A stretch of DNA of 53,564 nucleotides. Source: an uncultured Crocinitomix sp. (GTDB lineage: Bacteria; Bacteroidota; Bacteroidia; Flavobacteriales_D; Crocinitomicaceae). The notes under the pieces were generated by a model. That model was given only the letters and a program-made list of their open reading frames with translations, did not search any database and was not told where the DNA came from. The stretch is taken from positions 1 to 53,564 of the forward strand of contig CAJQHR010000017.1 of the NCBI GenBank assembly GCA_905478225.1, given 5' to 3'. Within the stretch, counting starts at the first letter, position 1. Each line of letters starts with the position of its first letter. This document shows positions 34,957 through 44,788 of this stretch, piece by piece. The position numbers and the translations under genes were made by a program.

Positions 34957-36654
34957 CTATCCATTCATAGAAATCAAGAATTCTTCATTTGAAAGTGTGC
35001 CTTGAATCCGTTCTTTAATGAATTCCATAGCTTCAACCGGATTCATATCTGCCAAATATTTACGCAAAATCCAGATGCGTTGTAGGGCTTCTTTGCTCAT
35101 CAACAAATCTTCACGTCTTGTTCCTGAACCAGTAATGTCAATTGCCGGATAGATTCTACGATTAGATATTTTTCGATCCAATTGTAGCTCCATATTACCC
35201 GTTCCTTTGAATTCCTCAAAGATTACCTCATCCATTTTAGATCCAGTTTCAGTAAGGGCAGTTGCTAAGATGGTTAAAGAACCACCATTTTCAATTTTTC
35301 TTGCTGCGCCAAAGAAACGCTTTGGTTTATGTAAAGCATTTGCATCAACCCCACCAGAAAGTACTTTACCAGATGCTGGTTGAACCGTGTTATAAGCTCT
35401 AGCTAAACGCGTAATTGAATCCAATAAGATCACGACATCATGACCACATTCAACCATTCGTTTTGCTTTTTCTAGTACAATATTTGCCAACTTAACGTGT
35501 TTGTCAGCGGGCTCATCAAAAGTTGAAGCTACAACCTCAGCATTTACTGAACGTGCCATATCAGTTACCTCCTCAGGGCGCTCATCAACTAACAGTACAA
35601 TTAAATATACCTCAGGGTGATTCGCTGCAATTGCATTTGCTACATCTTTTAATAAAACCGTTTTACCCGTTTTAGGCTGTGCCACAATCATTCCCCTTTG
35701 TCCTTTACCAATTGGTGCGAACAAATCCATAATCCTTGTTGACAAAGACTCATCTTTGTGTCCCGTAATTTTAAATTTATCTTTTGGAAATAGCGGCGTT
35801 AAATATTCAAAAGGAACACGGTCTCGAACAAAGTTAGGTTCTCTTCCGTTTATGCTCTCAACACCAATTAAAGGAAAATATTTTTCACCACTTTTTGGTG
35901 GTCGAATTGGTCCTTTAACTGTATCTCCCTTTTTCAAGCCATATCTTTTCACTTGACTTTGAGAAACATAAATATCATCCGGTGAAGGAAGGTAGTTATA
36001 ATCAGATGAACGCAAGAAACCATATCCATCTTGCATCATATCTAAAACACCTTCACTTATAATTAGCCCATCAAAATTATAACCGTAAAAATCTTCCTGA
36101 GATTTTTTGCGATTGTTTTGATTGTTGTTGCTGTTATTATTATTGCTGCTGTTGTTGTCTTTTGAATTATTATTCTGACCACCAGAATTTTTATTTTGGT
36201 GAGACGCTCTATCTCTTGCCGATTGTTCCTGTGGACTTTGTCGATTTTCGTTCGGTTTTGGTTTTCTTCGACGTTTTTGATTTTCTTCAGATTTTGAATC
36301 AGATCTAGTTTCATCTGTTTTTTCCTCATCCGCTTTCACTTCTGCCTTTGGTACAACAGCTTTTTCAGTTTCTTCCGGCTTATCTTCCTCTTTCTTCTGC
36401 ACCTCTGCTTCAACAGATGCTTTTATTTTACTTGAAAATAAATCTTCCTTTTCTGGAACTGCTTTTTTTCTTCTTCTTTTGCGCTTTGGCGCTTCCCCTT
36501 CTTCTGCGGGAGACTCTTCTGTTGCAGGTTTAGCAAAAATCATATCAATGATCTCTTTTTTTTTTAAAGTAGAGGCTCCTTCAATCCCTAAATTTTTAGC
36601 AATTTCTCTTAATTCCGCTACTTTTTTAGCGTTTAGATCTGAAATGTCAGTCAT
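34957..36654 (-). CDS. rho: Transcription termination factor Rho with long Asn-rich insertion
   Basis: A 565-residue Rho, about 150 residues longer than E. coli Rho. Order: Rho_N SAP-like domain 1-42 ([14 protein letters not shown]); a disordered charged and Asn-rich region 43-185, with a nearly pure Asn/Ser tract at 156-182; the RNA-binding cold-shock-like domain 190-275 ([21 protein letters not shown]); and the RecA-type ATPase with Walker A PKTGKT (327-332), Walker B VILLD (408-412), the Q-loop (SGGVDANAL) and R-loop ([10 protein letters not shown]). All catalytic parts are intact. Rho is a ring helicase that releases RNA polymerase. It is divergent from glmM, with its own terminator. Confidence 0.96.
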   Translation of the reverse strand: MTDISDLNAKKVAELREIAKNLGIEGASTLKKKEIIDMIFAKPATEESPAEEGEAPKRKRRRKKAVPEKEDLFSSKIKASVEAEVQKKEEDKPEETEKAVVPKAEVKADEEKTDETRSDSKSEENQKRRRKPKPNENRQSPQEQSARDRASHQNKNSGGQNNNSKDNNSSNNNNSNNNQNNRKKSQEDFYGYNFDGLIISEGVLDMMQDGYGFLRSSDYNYLPSPDDIYVSQSQVKRYGLKKGDTVKGPIRPPKSGEKYFPLIGVESINGREPNFVRDRVPFEYLTPLFPKDKFKITGHKDESLSTRIMDLFAPIGKGQRGMIVAQPKTGKTVLLKDVANAIAANHPEVYLIVLLVDERPEEVTDMARSVNAEVVASTFDEPADKHVKLANIVLEKAKRMVECGHDVVILLDSITRLARAYNTVQPASGKVLSGGVDANALHKPKRFFGAARKIENGGSLTILATALTETGSKMDEVIFEEFKGTGNMELQLDRKISNRRIYPAIDITGSGTRREDLLMSKEALQRIWILRKYLADMNPVEAMEFIKERIQGTLSNEEFLISMNG

Positions 36655-36863
36655 AAATATTTTTTGATTCGATTTTTTCTTTGAACGAAAATTCGGTAGT
36701 TGAAATGTGAGAGATGATTGAACTTATCTACCTAGATTTAATGCAATTATACAAATATTTATTCAAATTACAGATAATCACTGGGATTTTATTGGAAATA
36801 GTTACCAACCTATTACTGTTCGTTATGGAGATAACATATGTCATCAAAAACCATGAAAAGACA

Positions 36864-36871
36864 TATATTTG
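36864..36871 (+). promoter_or_regulatory. Putative Bacteroidota -7 box for glmM
   Basis: TATATTTG matches TAnnTTTG and lies 54 bases before the chosen GTG start of glmM, in the divergent gap with rho. It also lies upstream of an alternative TTG start, so it does not settle that choice. Confidence 0.4.
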
Positions 36872-36925
36872 TCATAGAACATTTAACGATTGTGTGAACA
36901 CTCAAATCAATTTAAAATTTTACTT

Positions 36926-38314
36926 GTGACTTTAATCAAATCAATATCTGGCATCAGAGGGACTATTGGGGGAAAACCCGGAGAAGGCTTAACCCCTGTA
37001 GATGCTACCAAGTTCGCAGCAGCCTACGGTACGTGGATTATTCAAAACAATACGAATAAAAAACCAATAATTGTTATTGGACGAGACGCTCGTATTTCAG
37101 GACAGATGATTTCAGATTTAGTTACCAGCACCCTACAAGGTTTAGGCATTAATGTCATTGATTTAGGATTATCGACTACTCCGACTGTTGAAGTTGCCGT
37201 GCCCATGGAAAATGCGCAAGGCGGAATCATAATCACCGCAAGTCACAACCCAAAACAATGGAATGCCTTAAAATTATTAAATGAAAAAGGCGAATTTATT
37301 TCAGATGTTGAAGGGAAGACCATTTTGAAAATTGCGGAGGAGGAAGCCTTTAATTTTGCAGAGGTAGATGACCTTGGAACAGTCCGCTTTGATAACACCT
37401 ATTTAGGTAAACACATAAAAGCTGTGCTAAACTTACCGCTTGTGGATGCTGCTGCAATAAAGGCCGCCAATTTTAAAATTGCTGTGGACGCTGTAAACTC
37501 TACCGGTGGAATTTTTATACCTGCCTTGCTCGAGGCACTTGGCGTTCAAACAATCTATAAACTCTATTGCGAACCTACAGGCGAATTCCCTCATAACCCC
37601 GAACCACTGCCAGAAAACTTAACGGCGATTGCCGATAAAATTAAAGAAACTGGCGCTGACTTAGGAATTGTTGTTGATCCAGATGTAGATCGACTAGCAT
37701 TCGTATGTGAAGATGGAGCTATGTTTGGGGAGGAATATACTTTAGTTGCTGTTTCTGACTATGTTTTGCAACATACACCAGGAAATACAGTTTCCAATTT
37801 ATCATCAACAATTTCATTACGTGAGGTTACCAATCGATATGCGGGCAGCAACTATGAAGCGTCAGCAGTTGGAGAAGTAAATGTGGTCAATAAAATGAAA
37901 GAAACCCAGGCCGTTATTGGAGGTGAAGGAAACGGAGGAGTTATTTACCCAGAGTTGCATTATGGCAGAGATGCTTTAGTCGGAGTTGGACTATTTTTAA
38001 CCCAATTAGCTAAAGCGAACATGACAACATCTGAATTGCGCGCTACATATCCAAACTATTTCATTTCAAAAAATAAAATCCAACTTTCTCCAGAAATGGA
38101 TGTAGATGCCATTTTATCCGCCGTGCAAAATGAATATGCGAATCAAGAAATTGATACTACGGATGGCGTGAAGATCTATTTTGGTTCAGAATGGGCGCAT
38201 TTAAGAAAAAGTAATACTGAACCAATTATTCGAATTTATTCTGAAAGTGAATCTGAAGAAAAAGCAAATCAATTGGCCTTTGATATAATGGAAACAATTC
38301 GATCGTTGTCATAA
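36926..38314 (+). CDS. glmM: Phosphoglucosamine mutase GlmM
   Basis: A 462-residue alpha-D-phosphohexomutase. The start is the GTG at 36926, giving MTLIKSISGIRGTIGGKPGE, the conserved N-terminus in this phylum; an in-frame TTG 12 codons upstream adds only non-conserved residues. The catalytic phosphoserine is Ser106 in ITASHNPKQWNAL; the metal loop DPDVDRLAFV, the sugar-binding GEGNGGVIYPELHYGRD and the phosphate-binding RKSNTEPIIRIYSE motifs are all present. It converts glucosamine-6-phosphate to glucosamine-1-phosphate for UDP-GlcNAc, feeding murein synthesis together with murB. Some relatives are phosphomannomutases; the GlmM call is by best overall pattern. Confidence 0.87.
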   Translation: MTLIKSISGIRGTIGGKPGEGLTPVDATKFAAAYGTWIIQNNTNKKPIIVIGRDARISGQMISDLVTSTLQGLGINVIDLGLSTTPTVEVAVPMENAQGGIIITASHNPKQWNALKLLNEKGEFISDVEGKTILKIAEEEAFNFAEVDDLGTVRFDNTYLGKHIKAVLNLPLVDAAAIKAANFKIAVDAVNSTGGIFIPALLEALGVQTIYKLYCEPTGEFPHNPEPLPENLTAIADKIKETGADLGIVVDPDVDRLAFVCEDGAMFGEEYTLVAVSDYVLQHTPGNTVSNLSSTISLREVTNRYAGSNYEASAVGEVNVVNKMKETQAVIGGEGNGGVIYPELHYGRDALVGVGLFLTQLAKANMTTSELRATYPNYFISKNKIQLSPEMDVDAILSAVQNEYANQEIDTTDGVKIYFGSEWAHLRKSNTEPIIRIYSESESEEKANQLAFDIMETIRSLS

Positions 38315-38622
38315 AACGCCTTACATCACACATTTTTAGCGATTTAAGACTTTAACAATAGTGTTATTCACCCTGACGAATGAGGTGTTTTTTACCTTAA
38401 CAAAGGCTTTTCTAAATAATTTGCCATCAAAGTTTTCAACATTTGTTAATAACTATGCGGCATAGAAACCACGCCCACTCTCGTGAATTTAGTTATTTTA
38501 AGGACCCAATTTAAAAACGACCAAAGAATTGCTCGTCCATATTTTTTGAAGGCTAAAATCGTGATGGCATGATTATTTCTTTTGACGAGCATGACAAACG
38601 AGTTGTTGTACAAATTTAGACT
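38315..38622. other. Intergenic region with a distant inverted repeat
   Basis: About 308 bases between glmM and the TPR gene hold no gene I can support. TGCTCGTC (38530-38537) and GACGAGCA (38584-38591) are exact inverted copies 46 bases apart, 32 bases before the TPR start, and could form a leader hairpin. No clear TAnnTTTG box was found. Confidence 0.4.
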
Positions 38623-39717
38623 ATGAAAAAATTTACATTTACCTTATTACTTGCGGTAATAGGATGTAGCGGATTTTCACAAATTGAAGAACTAACTCCT
38701 GAAGAGAAATTCTACCGTGACTCCATTACACATTTAAATGAATCAAATGCTGCAATAGAAGCTTCACAGCTGGCTTATAACGAGGGGGTCGAACTCTTCA
38801 AGCAAAATAATTTTAAAGCCGCGGTGGGCAAGTTTACGAGTTCAATTTCTAACGATCCCAAGTTTACGCCAGCCTATTATAACAAAGCAGTGGCTCAAAA
38901 TAGCATGGAGGATTATAAAGGAGCGATTAAAACCTTAGATGAGTTATTGACGATTAAAGCGAATTATGCAAAAGCCTTTTTTCAACGCGCTAGAGCTTAC
39001 CAAGGCATAGGCGACTATTTGAATGCCGAAACGGATTATGAAAAAGTAATTGAGCTAAAGCCGAAATACGATAAGGCCTATTATAATTATGGGACCTTAA
39101 AATTCATGCAAAAAGATTATTTCGCAGCTGTTACGCAATTTTCAAAAGTCATCATGCTTAAACCAGATGATGCGTATGCATACAATGACAGAGGTTCTTG
39201 TTATAGAATGCTTGAAAAATATGGAGAGGCAGTGAAAGACTATGAAGAAGCGGCTCGAAAAAATCCAAATTTGGCTTTTGTACTCAACAACATAGGAACA
39301 ACAAAAACAAAACTTAAAATGTATGTGGAGGCACTAGCGGCATTCAATCGTGCGCTAAGTGTTGATACTGAATTTTTCTTGGCTTATAATAACCGTGGAG
39401 TAACACATATGCGAATGGAGCGAATAGATGACGCTGTGAACGATTTCACGAAAGCACTTGAAATTAATCCTTCCTATGCACCAGCCTATAGCAATAGATC
39501 TGGAGCTTATTTCAAAAAAGGTGATTACGAGAAAGCAAAACAAGATGCTGACAAAGCCCTTCAATTAAATCCTGAATTGGCAGATGCATACGTGAATAGA
39601 GGAAATGCAAAAGAAATGTTGAGAGATCTTGATGGGGCTTGTGAAGATTGGTCTAAAGCGAGACAACTAGGCTCGGAACTAGCAAAGCAGTATCATTCAG
39701 GAAATTGTTCGAATTAA
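38623..39717 (+). CDS. Secreted TPR-repeat protein
   Basis: A 364-residue exported protein. The signal peptide (MKKFTFTLLLAVIGCSGFSQ) contains AVIGC, which could be a lipobox, so it may be a lipoprotein with Cys16 at its start or a soluble periplasmic protein cut after FSQ. Residues about 50-360 contain about eight tetratricopeptide repeats (for example AYYNKAVAQNSMEDYKGAIK, AYYNYGTLKFMQKDYFAAV, AYNDRGSCYRMLEKYGEAV, AYVNRGNAKEMLRDLDGAC), a scaffold for protein contacts. It is 28 bases upstream of the PorE-like gene on the same strand, which suggests an envelope complex with it. Partner unknown. Confidence 0.82.
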   Translation: MKKFTFTLLLAVIGCSGFSQIEELTPEEKFYRDSITHLNESNAAIEASQLAYNEGVELFKQNNFKAAVGKFTSSISNDPKFTPAYYNKAVAQNSMEDYKGAIKTLDELLTIKANYAKAFFQRARAYQGIGDYLNAETDYEKVIELKPKYDKAYYNYGTLKFMQKDYFAAVTQFSKVIMLKPDDAYAYNDRGSCYRMLEKYGEAVKDYEEAARKNPNLAFVLNNIGTTKTKLKMYVEALAAFNRALSVDTEFFLAYNNRGVTHMRMERIDDAVNDFTKALEINPSYAPAYSNRSGAYFKKGDYEKAKQDADKALQLNPELADAYVNRGNAKEMLRDLDGACEDWSKARQLGSELAKQYHSGNCSN

Positions 39718-39745
39718 GATCAAAAACATAGATAAAATAAAAGAG

Positions 39746-41818
39746 ATGAAAAATTATTTAATAGTATTATTCCTATCCTTTAGCGTTTTTTCTTTTGGTC
39801 AAGATGTGGAGTTTAAAGCCGCAAACTTTAAGGACGATAAAGAAGGCTTTAAAAAGGCCAAGGAACAAATGGAGCTTGGAACAGAGCAATGGCATTTAGG
39901 GAATGCGGAAGTATTTGTAGTTAAAAGTCCTGAGCTTTTTTACATGAAGGCATTAGAACATTTTGAAAAAGCCTATGCTTTTAACCCGAATAGCGCCGAA
40001 CTCAATTTTAAAATAGGTGTTTGCCACATTCATTCGACACATAAAGTTAAAGCACTTCCCTATTTTAAAGAAGCCTATAAAAGAAATGCATTGGTTGATC
40101 CGTTCATTAATTACTATATGGGATTAGTGCATCAGCTTGAGGGTGATTTTAATAAAGCTCTTACATTTTATACAACGTTTGAAACGGAATATCGCAAAGC
40201 GGATGATTTTGGGAAATTTGTAAAACAACGCAAAAGCGAATGTAAATCGGGATTAAAGTTAGTTGGTACACCAATTCGAGCTTGGGTTGATCATGTTCCA
40301 GAACTTTCATCAGAATTTGACGATTATGCGCCTTCAGTATCAATGGACGGTGAAGAGATTATCTTAACTTCTAACCGACCAAATGGTCACACGCCCAATG
40401 AAGTTGGTGTGTATGATGACGATATCTACTCAGCTAGTCTAATTGACGGTGTTTGGCAAAAACCAGCTAAATTAAAGGGTAAAATAAATACGGAAGGAAA
40501 TGACGTTTCCAACAACTTATCTTACAATGGTACAAAAATGCTGATGAGTAAGGAAAATGCACAAGGCAATTCAGACATTTACGAATCAGAGTTAAGAGGT
40601 GACACTTGGTCGGATCCTATTAGTTTTTCACGCGATATCAATTTCAAGTCAAATGAGCGCTTCGCTTCATACAACTTTAACGATCGTGCCATCTATTTCG
40701 CTAAGGATAAACCAGGCGGAAAGAATGGATACGACATCATGGTGTCTGGTGTAAAAGTGAAAAGAGATCGTTCTTATGGACTTCCAACACAAATCTTAGA
40801 TGTGAGTTCTCAATTTAATGACGGACCAATTTATATGCATCCAAATGGAAAGATTATGTACTTCGCTTCAGAAGGATTCAATTCAATGGGTGGTTATGAC
40901 ATTTTCTATGCGAAAAAAATAAAAGGTGGCGGATGGACTAAACCTGTAAATATGGGGGCGCCAATTAACACCCCATATGATGACTACTTTTTCGCAGCAA
41001 CTGCAAATGGAAAATTTGCATATATAGCATCTAACAGAGCGGGCGGTAAAGGCGGATTCGATATTTACAAAGCAACGTTTTGGGGAGATGAAAAATCACC
41101 ATCATTTGCCACAGAAGATTATTTATTGGCATCTGTAGCAAAACCAATTCAGGATCCTGAGTTAGTGGGAGAAGTTAAAGTAACAAGCATGGCAGAATTA
41201 ACTGTTTTTAAAGGAAAAACATTGGATGCCATTACTAAAAAAGCCGTGAAAGCTATTATCGAAATTACTGATAATAACAAAGGTGAAATTGTAGAGTCGT
41301 TTACGACAAATAGCGCCACTGGTAAATTCTTAATTTCTCTTAAATCAGGAGGGAACTACGGAATTGCCGTAAAAGCCGACGGGTATTTATTTCACTCGGA
41401 AAATTTCGATATTCCTCAAGGAAGTGCTTATAACCTTGTGAACAAAAAAATTGAGTTGAAGAACATTAAAATTGGAAGCAAGATTGCTTTGAGAAACGTA
41501 TTCTTTGACACCGGAAAGTCAAATATTCGATCTGAATCGAACACAGAGCTAGACAGACTCGTGCAATTATTGAAAGATGTGCCAAGTTTAAAAATTGAGC
41601 TTTCTGGTCATACAGATAATACAGGGTCTGCTCAAAATAATATTAAACTATCTCAAGATCGCGCTGCAGCTGCAGTGGCTTATTTAAAGAGTAAAGGAAT
41701 TGCAGCAAATAGATTGACTGCAAAAGGGCATGGGTCTGACAAACCAATTGATACCAACGCAACTGCATCTGGAAGACAAAATAACCGTCGAACAGAATTT
41801 GAAATTACAGGAAATTAA
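39746..41818 (+). CDS. OmpA-family protein with TPR, WD40-like and CRD domains (PorE-like)
   Basis: A 690-residue exported protein: signal peptide 1-19; TPR-like helices to about 170; a WD40-like (PD40) propeller about 200-460 (repeats such as IILTSNRPNGHT, IYFAKDKPGGKNGYDIM, IMYFASEGFNSMGGYDIFYA, FAYIASNRAGGKGGFDIY); a carboxypeptidase-regulatory-like domain about 490-570; and a C-terminal OmpA domain about 585-690 (NVFFDTGKSNIRSES, IELSGHTDNTGSAQNN, GHGSDKP) that binds peptidoglycan. This exact order is that of PorE of Porphyromonas gingivalis, a periplasmic T9SS component. Paralogues of this architecture exist in one genome, so PorE itself is not certain. It has a strong terminator and pairs with the upstream TPR gene. 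Confidence 0.85.
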   Translation: MKNYLIVLFLSFSVFSFGQDVEFKAANFKDDKEGFKKAKEQMELGTEQWHLGNAEVFVVKSPELFYMKALEHFEKAYAFNPNSAELNFKIGVCHIHSTHKVKALPYFKEAYKRNALVDPFINYYMGLVHQLEGDFNKALTFYTTFETEYRKADDFGKFVKQRKSECKSGLKLVGTPIRAWVDHVPELSSEFDDYAPSVSMDGEEIILTSNRPNGHTPNEVGVYDDDIYSASLIDGVWQKPAKLKGKINTEGNDVSNNLSYNGTKMLMSKENAQGNSDIYESELRGDTWSDPISFSRDINFKSNERFASYNFNDRAIYFAKDKPGGKNGYDIMVSGVKVKRDRSYGLPTQILDVSSQFNDGPIYMHPNGKIMYFASEGFNSMGGYDIFYAKKIKGGGWTKPVNMGAPINTPYDDYFFAATANGKFAYIASNRAGGKGGFDIYKATFWGDEKSPSFATEDYLLASVAKPIQDPELVGEVKVTSMAELTVFKGKTLDAITKKAVKAIIEITDNNKGEIVESFTTNSATGKFLISLKSGGNYGIAVKADGYLFHSENFDIPQGSAYNLVNKKIELKNIKIGSKIALRNVFFDTGKSNIRSESNTELDRLVQLLKDVPSLKIELSGHTDNTGSAQNNIKLSQDRAAAAVAYLKSKGIAANRLTAKGHGSDKPIDTNATASGRQNNRRTEFEITGN

Positions 41819-41836
41819 TAACCAAGCCCCCTATGG

Positions 41837-41878
41837 AAACGTCCTTTTTGCTTGGGGCACAAAGGACGTTTATTTTAT
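41837..41878 (+). terminator. Rho-independent terminator of the PorE-like gene
   Basis: AAACGTCCTTT and AAAGGACGTTT form an eleven-pair perfect stem with a loop of about 13 bases followed by TATTTTATT, 19 bases after the stop codon. An upstream CCAAGC can pair with GCTTGG in the loop, giving a competing structure. Confidence 0.85.
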
Positions 41879-42322
41879 TCTCTTCTTAAGAGATCAGATA
41901 ACCTACTATAACCCAAACAGGAACCAAAACGATCTGTTTTAGCATCCGAACCAACAATGTGAATTTCATTACATCCAAAATAAATTTTTGCAATTCCAAC
42001 GATTCGATTCTCCTTTTTAAAAACCGAAATATCATTGTAAACTGGCATGCACATCCATTTTGTCTCGCTTGGATCTGCGCTTTTTTCTCGAAATAGGTCA
42101 TTCAACTCATAGTGCTTTGATTCAGGCACAAGTTGCTATTCAAAACCATACCCCGCCAATTCTTGCAAAAACGAAGTGTCGGCAATACTCCTTGGAACGT
42201 TTCCTTCCATAATGTCAGCAAATCTTTTTGTTTTAGGGTCGGCATTTTGATTCTGTCGTTGAATTACAATTGACTAAAAGGCAAAAGCAAATACAATAAA
42301 ATCCTATTTTGAACGGTTTCAT
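41875..42322 (-). pseudogene. Small lipoprotein gene, degraded (frameshift and stop)
   Basis: An ATG at 42320-42322 starts a lipoprotein signal (MKPFKIGFYCICFCLLVNC, with Cys after LVN). That frame ends early at TAA, but after the T-run at 42245-42248 another frame continues sensibly (NADPKTKRFADIMEGNVP, RSIADTSFLQELAGYGFE), meets TAG at 42136-42138, and goes on (PESKHYELNDLFREKS, WMCMPVYNDISVF, DRFGSCLGYSRLSDLLRRE) to a stop at 41875. The pieces make one product of about 148 residues. One base too many in the A-run on the coding strand explains the frame change; CAG to TAG would explain the stop. It begins 14 bases after the SpoIIE gene and was probably co-transcribed with it. Family unknown. 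Confidence 0.6.
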
Positions 42323-42336
42323 CAATAAAAGCAGCA

Positions 42337-44517
42337 TTAATCAATCTTAAAACTAATTACAAGCACATCATCTATTTGCTCCTCAGTTCCAAGCCACTTA
42401 ATAAATTCTGTTTCCAGTGTCGCTTTTTGATCGGCCATTGGCATACTGGATATCTTTATCAATAATTCTCTGAACCTTCGATAATTGAATTTCTTGCTTT
42501 TTGGACCTCCAAATTGATCAGCGTAACCATCCGTGAACACATAAATCTGGTCGTCTACCATTAAATCAATCGTATGATTAATAAATGGTATCAATTCATC
42601 CGAACTATTGCCAATTGGATGTTTATCTCCTTTAATTTCTAACAGCACAACGTCCTCAGTTTCGGCAATAACATGCATAGCTTCCGGTATATCGTTTTGA
42701 TCAAAAACTGATTTGTGACGCGATAGATAAAGTGGATTTTTAGCACCTGCAAAAAATAGTTTTGTGTGATCATGGTTTAACGCACACATGGCAATATCCA
42801 TTCCGTCACTTATGGCTTTGCCATCAATTGTGCGACGTAAAGTTCTGTTTACACCTTCATTCAAATAGTTTAAAACCTCTCCAGGTGAGCTGACCGCACT
42901 CTTGGTTAAGGTTTGGGTCAATAAATTATTACCGACAATACTCATAAAGGCACCTGGTACACCATGTCCCGTGCAATCAACCGCGGCAACCAAAACAAAC
43001 CGACTTGCATCAGATACATTTGCAGTACTGGTGGCTTCTATGAAATAGAAATCACCACTTACCACATCTTTTGGGCGGTATAGAATGAATGAATTAGGAA
43101 TTAGTAGGTTTACGTGTTCATCTGAAGGCAAAATCGCTTCTTGAATCCGCAGTGCATATTTAATGCTGCTTACAATCTCTTCATTAATCTTACTAAGTTC
43201 TTCTTTTTGTAATTCAATTTCAGAGGTTCTTTCTTTAACTTGTCTTTCCAATTTAGTATTACTTTCATCCATTAGCGCATTCTTTTCTTCCAATGTAATC
43301 AAGGCTTCTTTTTGCGCTAATTCTTTCTCCTTTTTTAATTTCCCGTACTTATTAGACATTGAAATGCTTAAGATTACGAACTCTAGAGCTGAACTTATTT
43401 TTAAAGCGCCTAAAGAAATCATTTTATCTCCTACCACACTGATATTGCCCAGTATAAAAACAACTCCACCAATAATTAAAATGATAAATGCCAAGGCAAA
43501 AAACAAATCAACCTCCACCCCTTTGGTGCGCAATCGAATAATGGCATAAGCCGCAAGTAAAACGCTAAACAAACTGGCTCCATTAATAATTGGGAATGAA
43601 AGCTCGTAAAGAGGTCCCGGAATCAATGACATTATAATGATCAAGCCTATGGCAAATCGGCTTATATTAAATATTTTCAAGAGTCCTTGACTGTGCTTTT
43701 TCAAGTTTAGGAAATGATTGACATAAGTCAGCGAAAATAAAACTGTAAGCCCAGCAAAGAATAGAAGCAGGTGACTTGTAAAGTAGCCTCCTTTAGGAAA
43801 AATATGATGGTGGGAATACCCGTCTAAAGAAAACTGCAATATTCCTTGTGAAAAAGCATAAAGAATATAAAAAAGGAAAGATCGATCGCGCAGGAAGATG
43901 AAAAAGAAGAAGTATATAATAACGACTAATGCAATCAAACCATAATAGAAGCCATTGGTAAATTGGTCCTTAAAATCCTCCGCAAAAAAGCCCATATGGT
44001 CGTGCACAATGATTGGTGCGAACAACAACTCCCCATCACTTTCCAATTTCACATAAAAAGTCTTGCTTTCATTTTGCTCCAGTGCAATTGGAAATAGGTT
44101 CTTACGGTGGATAATTTTCTTATCGTTATAGGCGAAATCATCTCCACTTATATAATGTTGTACGGCTCTTTTTTCTTCAACTTCAAAAAACTCGACTTTG
44201 TTAGTAACCGTGCGTCCCGTTTCAAAAATAAAATCAGTTTTACTCGAATGATTCGTTAGCGTAAAACGCAACCAAAATCGATTGGCTGTAAAATTAAAGT
44301 CCGGAATAGCTTGCTCCGTTTTGACAAAAGGATCATCTATCAGCTCGAGTAGCGCATTTACCGCTGGGAAAGCATTTGTTTTATCTTCAAAAACACCCAC
44401 ATTTTCTCCCAATGAAATGCCCAAATTTTCATCTGTTAAAACGATCTCGTTTGCACTTTGACCGTAGCCAAAAAGAGAAAAGGGTAATGCGAGTAAAAGC
44501 GATTTCATTGTGGGCAT
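42337..44517 (-). CDS. 7TM-DISM sensor with SpoIIE-type PP2C phosphatase domain
   Basis: A 726-residue membrane signalling protein. Order: signal peptide about 1-22; periplasmic 7TMR-DISMED2-like beta domain about 30-175 (NRFWLRFTLTNHS, SKTFYVKLESDG); seven membrane spans about 188-395; a coiled coil about 398-455 (KLERQVKERTSEIELQKEEL, SKINEEI); and a SpoIIE/PP2C serine phosphatase domain about 480-725 with the metal motifs VDCTGHGVPGAFMS, DGMDIAMC, FTDGYADQFGG and the final EEQIDDVLVISFKID. It probably senses a ligand outside and dephosphorylates a cytoplasmic target, such as an anti-sigma-factor antagonist; none is nearby. The short coding sequence downstream is a broken lipoprotein gene. 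Confidence 0.88.
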   Translation of the reverse strand: MPTMKSLLLALPFSLFGYGQSANEIVLTDENLGISLGENVGVFEDKTNAFPAVNALLELIDDPFVKTEQAIPDFNFTANRFWLRFTLTNHSSKTDFIFETGRTVTNKVEFFEVEEKRAVQHYISGDDFAYNDKKIIHRKNLFPIALEQNESKTFYVKLESDGELLFAPIIVHDHMGFFAEDFKDQFTNGFYYGLIALVVIIYFFFFIFLRDRSFLFYILYAFSQGILQFSLDGYSHHHIFPKGGYFTSHLLLFFAGLTVLFSLTYVNHFLNLKKHSQGLLKIFNISRFAIGLIIIMSLIPGPLYELSFPIINGASLFSVLLAAYAIIRLRTKGVEVDLFFALAFIILIIGGVVFILGNISVVGDKMISLGALKISSALEFVILSISMSNKYGKLKKEKELAQKEALITLEEKNALMDESNTKLERQVKERTSEIELQKEELSKINEEIVSSIKYALRIQEAILPSDEHVNLLIPNSFILYRPKDVVSGDFYFIEATSTANVSDASRFVLVAAVDCTGHGVPGAFMSIVGNNLLTQTLTKSAVSSPGEVLNYLNEGVNRTLRRTIDGKAISDGMDIAMCALNHDHTKLFFAGAKNPLYLSRHKSVFDQNDIPEAMHVIAETEDVVLLEIKGDKHPIGNSSDELIPFINHTIDLMVDDQIYVFTDGYADQFGGPKSKKFNYRRFRELLIKISSMPMADQKATLETEFIKWLGTEEQIDDVLVISFKID

Positions 44518-44566
44518 ATGTTAAATATAATAAAAGTCTCTCAACAAGCTCTGTGTATAATTGAGA

Positions 44567-44788
44567 TTACAAAAAAAACTGTCTCATCAGCCAAAGGCAA
44601 ACATGCAATTCTTGATATTGGATGGCAATATCATTACATAAAATACTCTTTTGACCTAAATTTTCTGAGGTAACTTTAGCCGGAATTTCTGATAAAGTAT
44701 TTAGGAGCGAATCTAAAAATGTTGCCCGCGCATTGCCCGTTAAAGCGCACAAAAAAAGACAAAATAAGATCGGTAATAATTTAAACAC
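44567..44788 (-). CDS. Possible small secreted protein or gene remnant
   Basis: About 74 codons from a GTG start read as a signal peptide (MFKLLPILFCLFLCALTG, ending NARA) and a short helical mature part (FLDSLLNTLSEIPAKVTSE, SILCNDIAIQYQ) that then runs out (LHVCLWLMRQFFL). The start of the mature part resembles the opening of TPR-containing signalling proteins, so this may be the 5' remnant of a larger gene. A TATTTTTG box overlaps the region just upstream of the GTG. It lies between the DPP-IV terminator and the SpoIIE gene. No family recognised; a spurious frame is possible. Confidence 0.38.
   Translation of the reverse strand: MFKLLPILFCLFLCALTGNARATFLDSLLNTLSEIPAKVTSENLGQKSILCNDIAIQYQELHVCLWLMRQFFL

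Noticed and set aside
36890-36925. Upstream TTG start for glmM
   Set aside because: It adds 12 residues not seen at the conserved GlmM N-terminus; the GTG at 36926 gives the expected MTLIKSISGIRG start.
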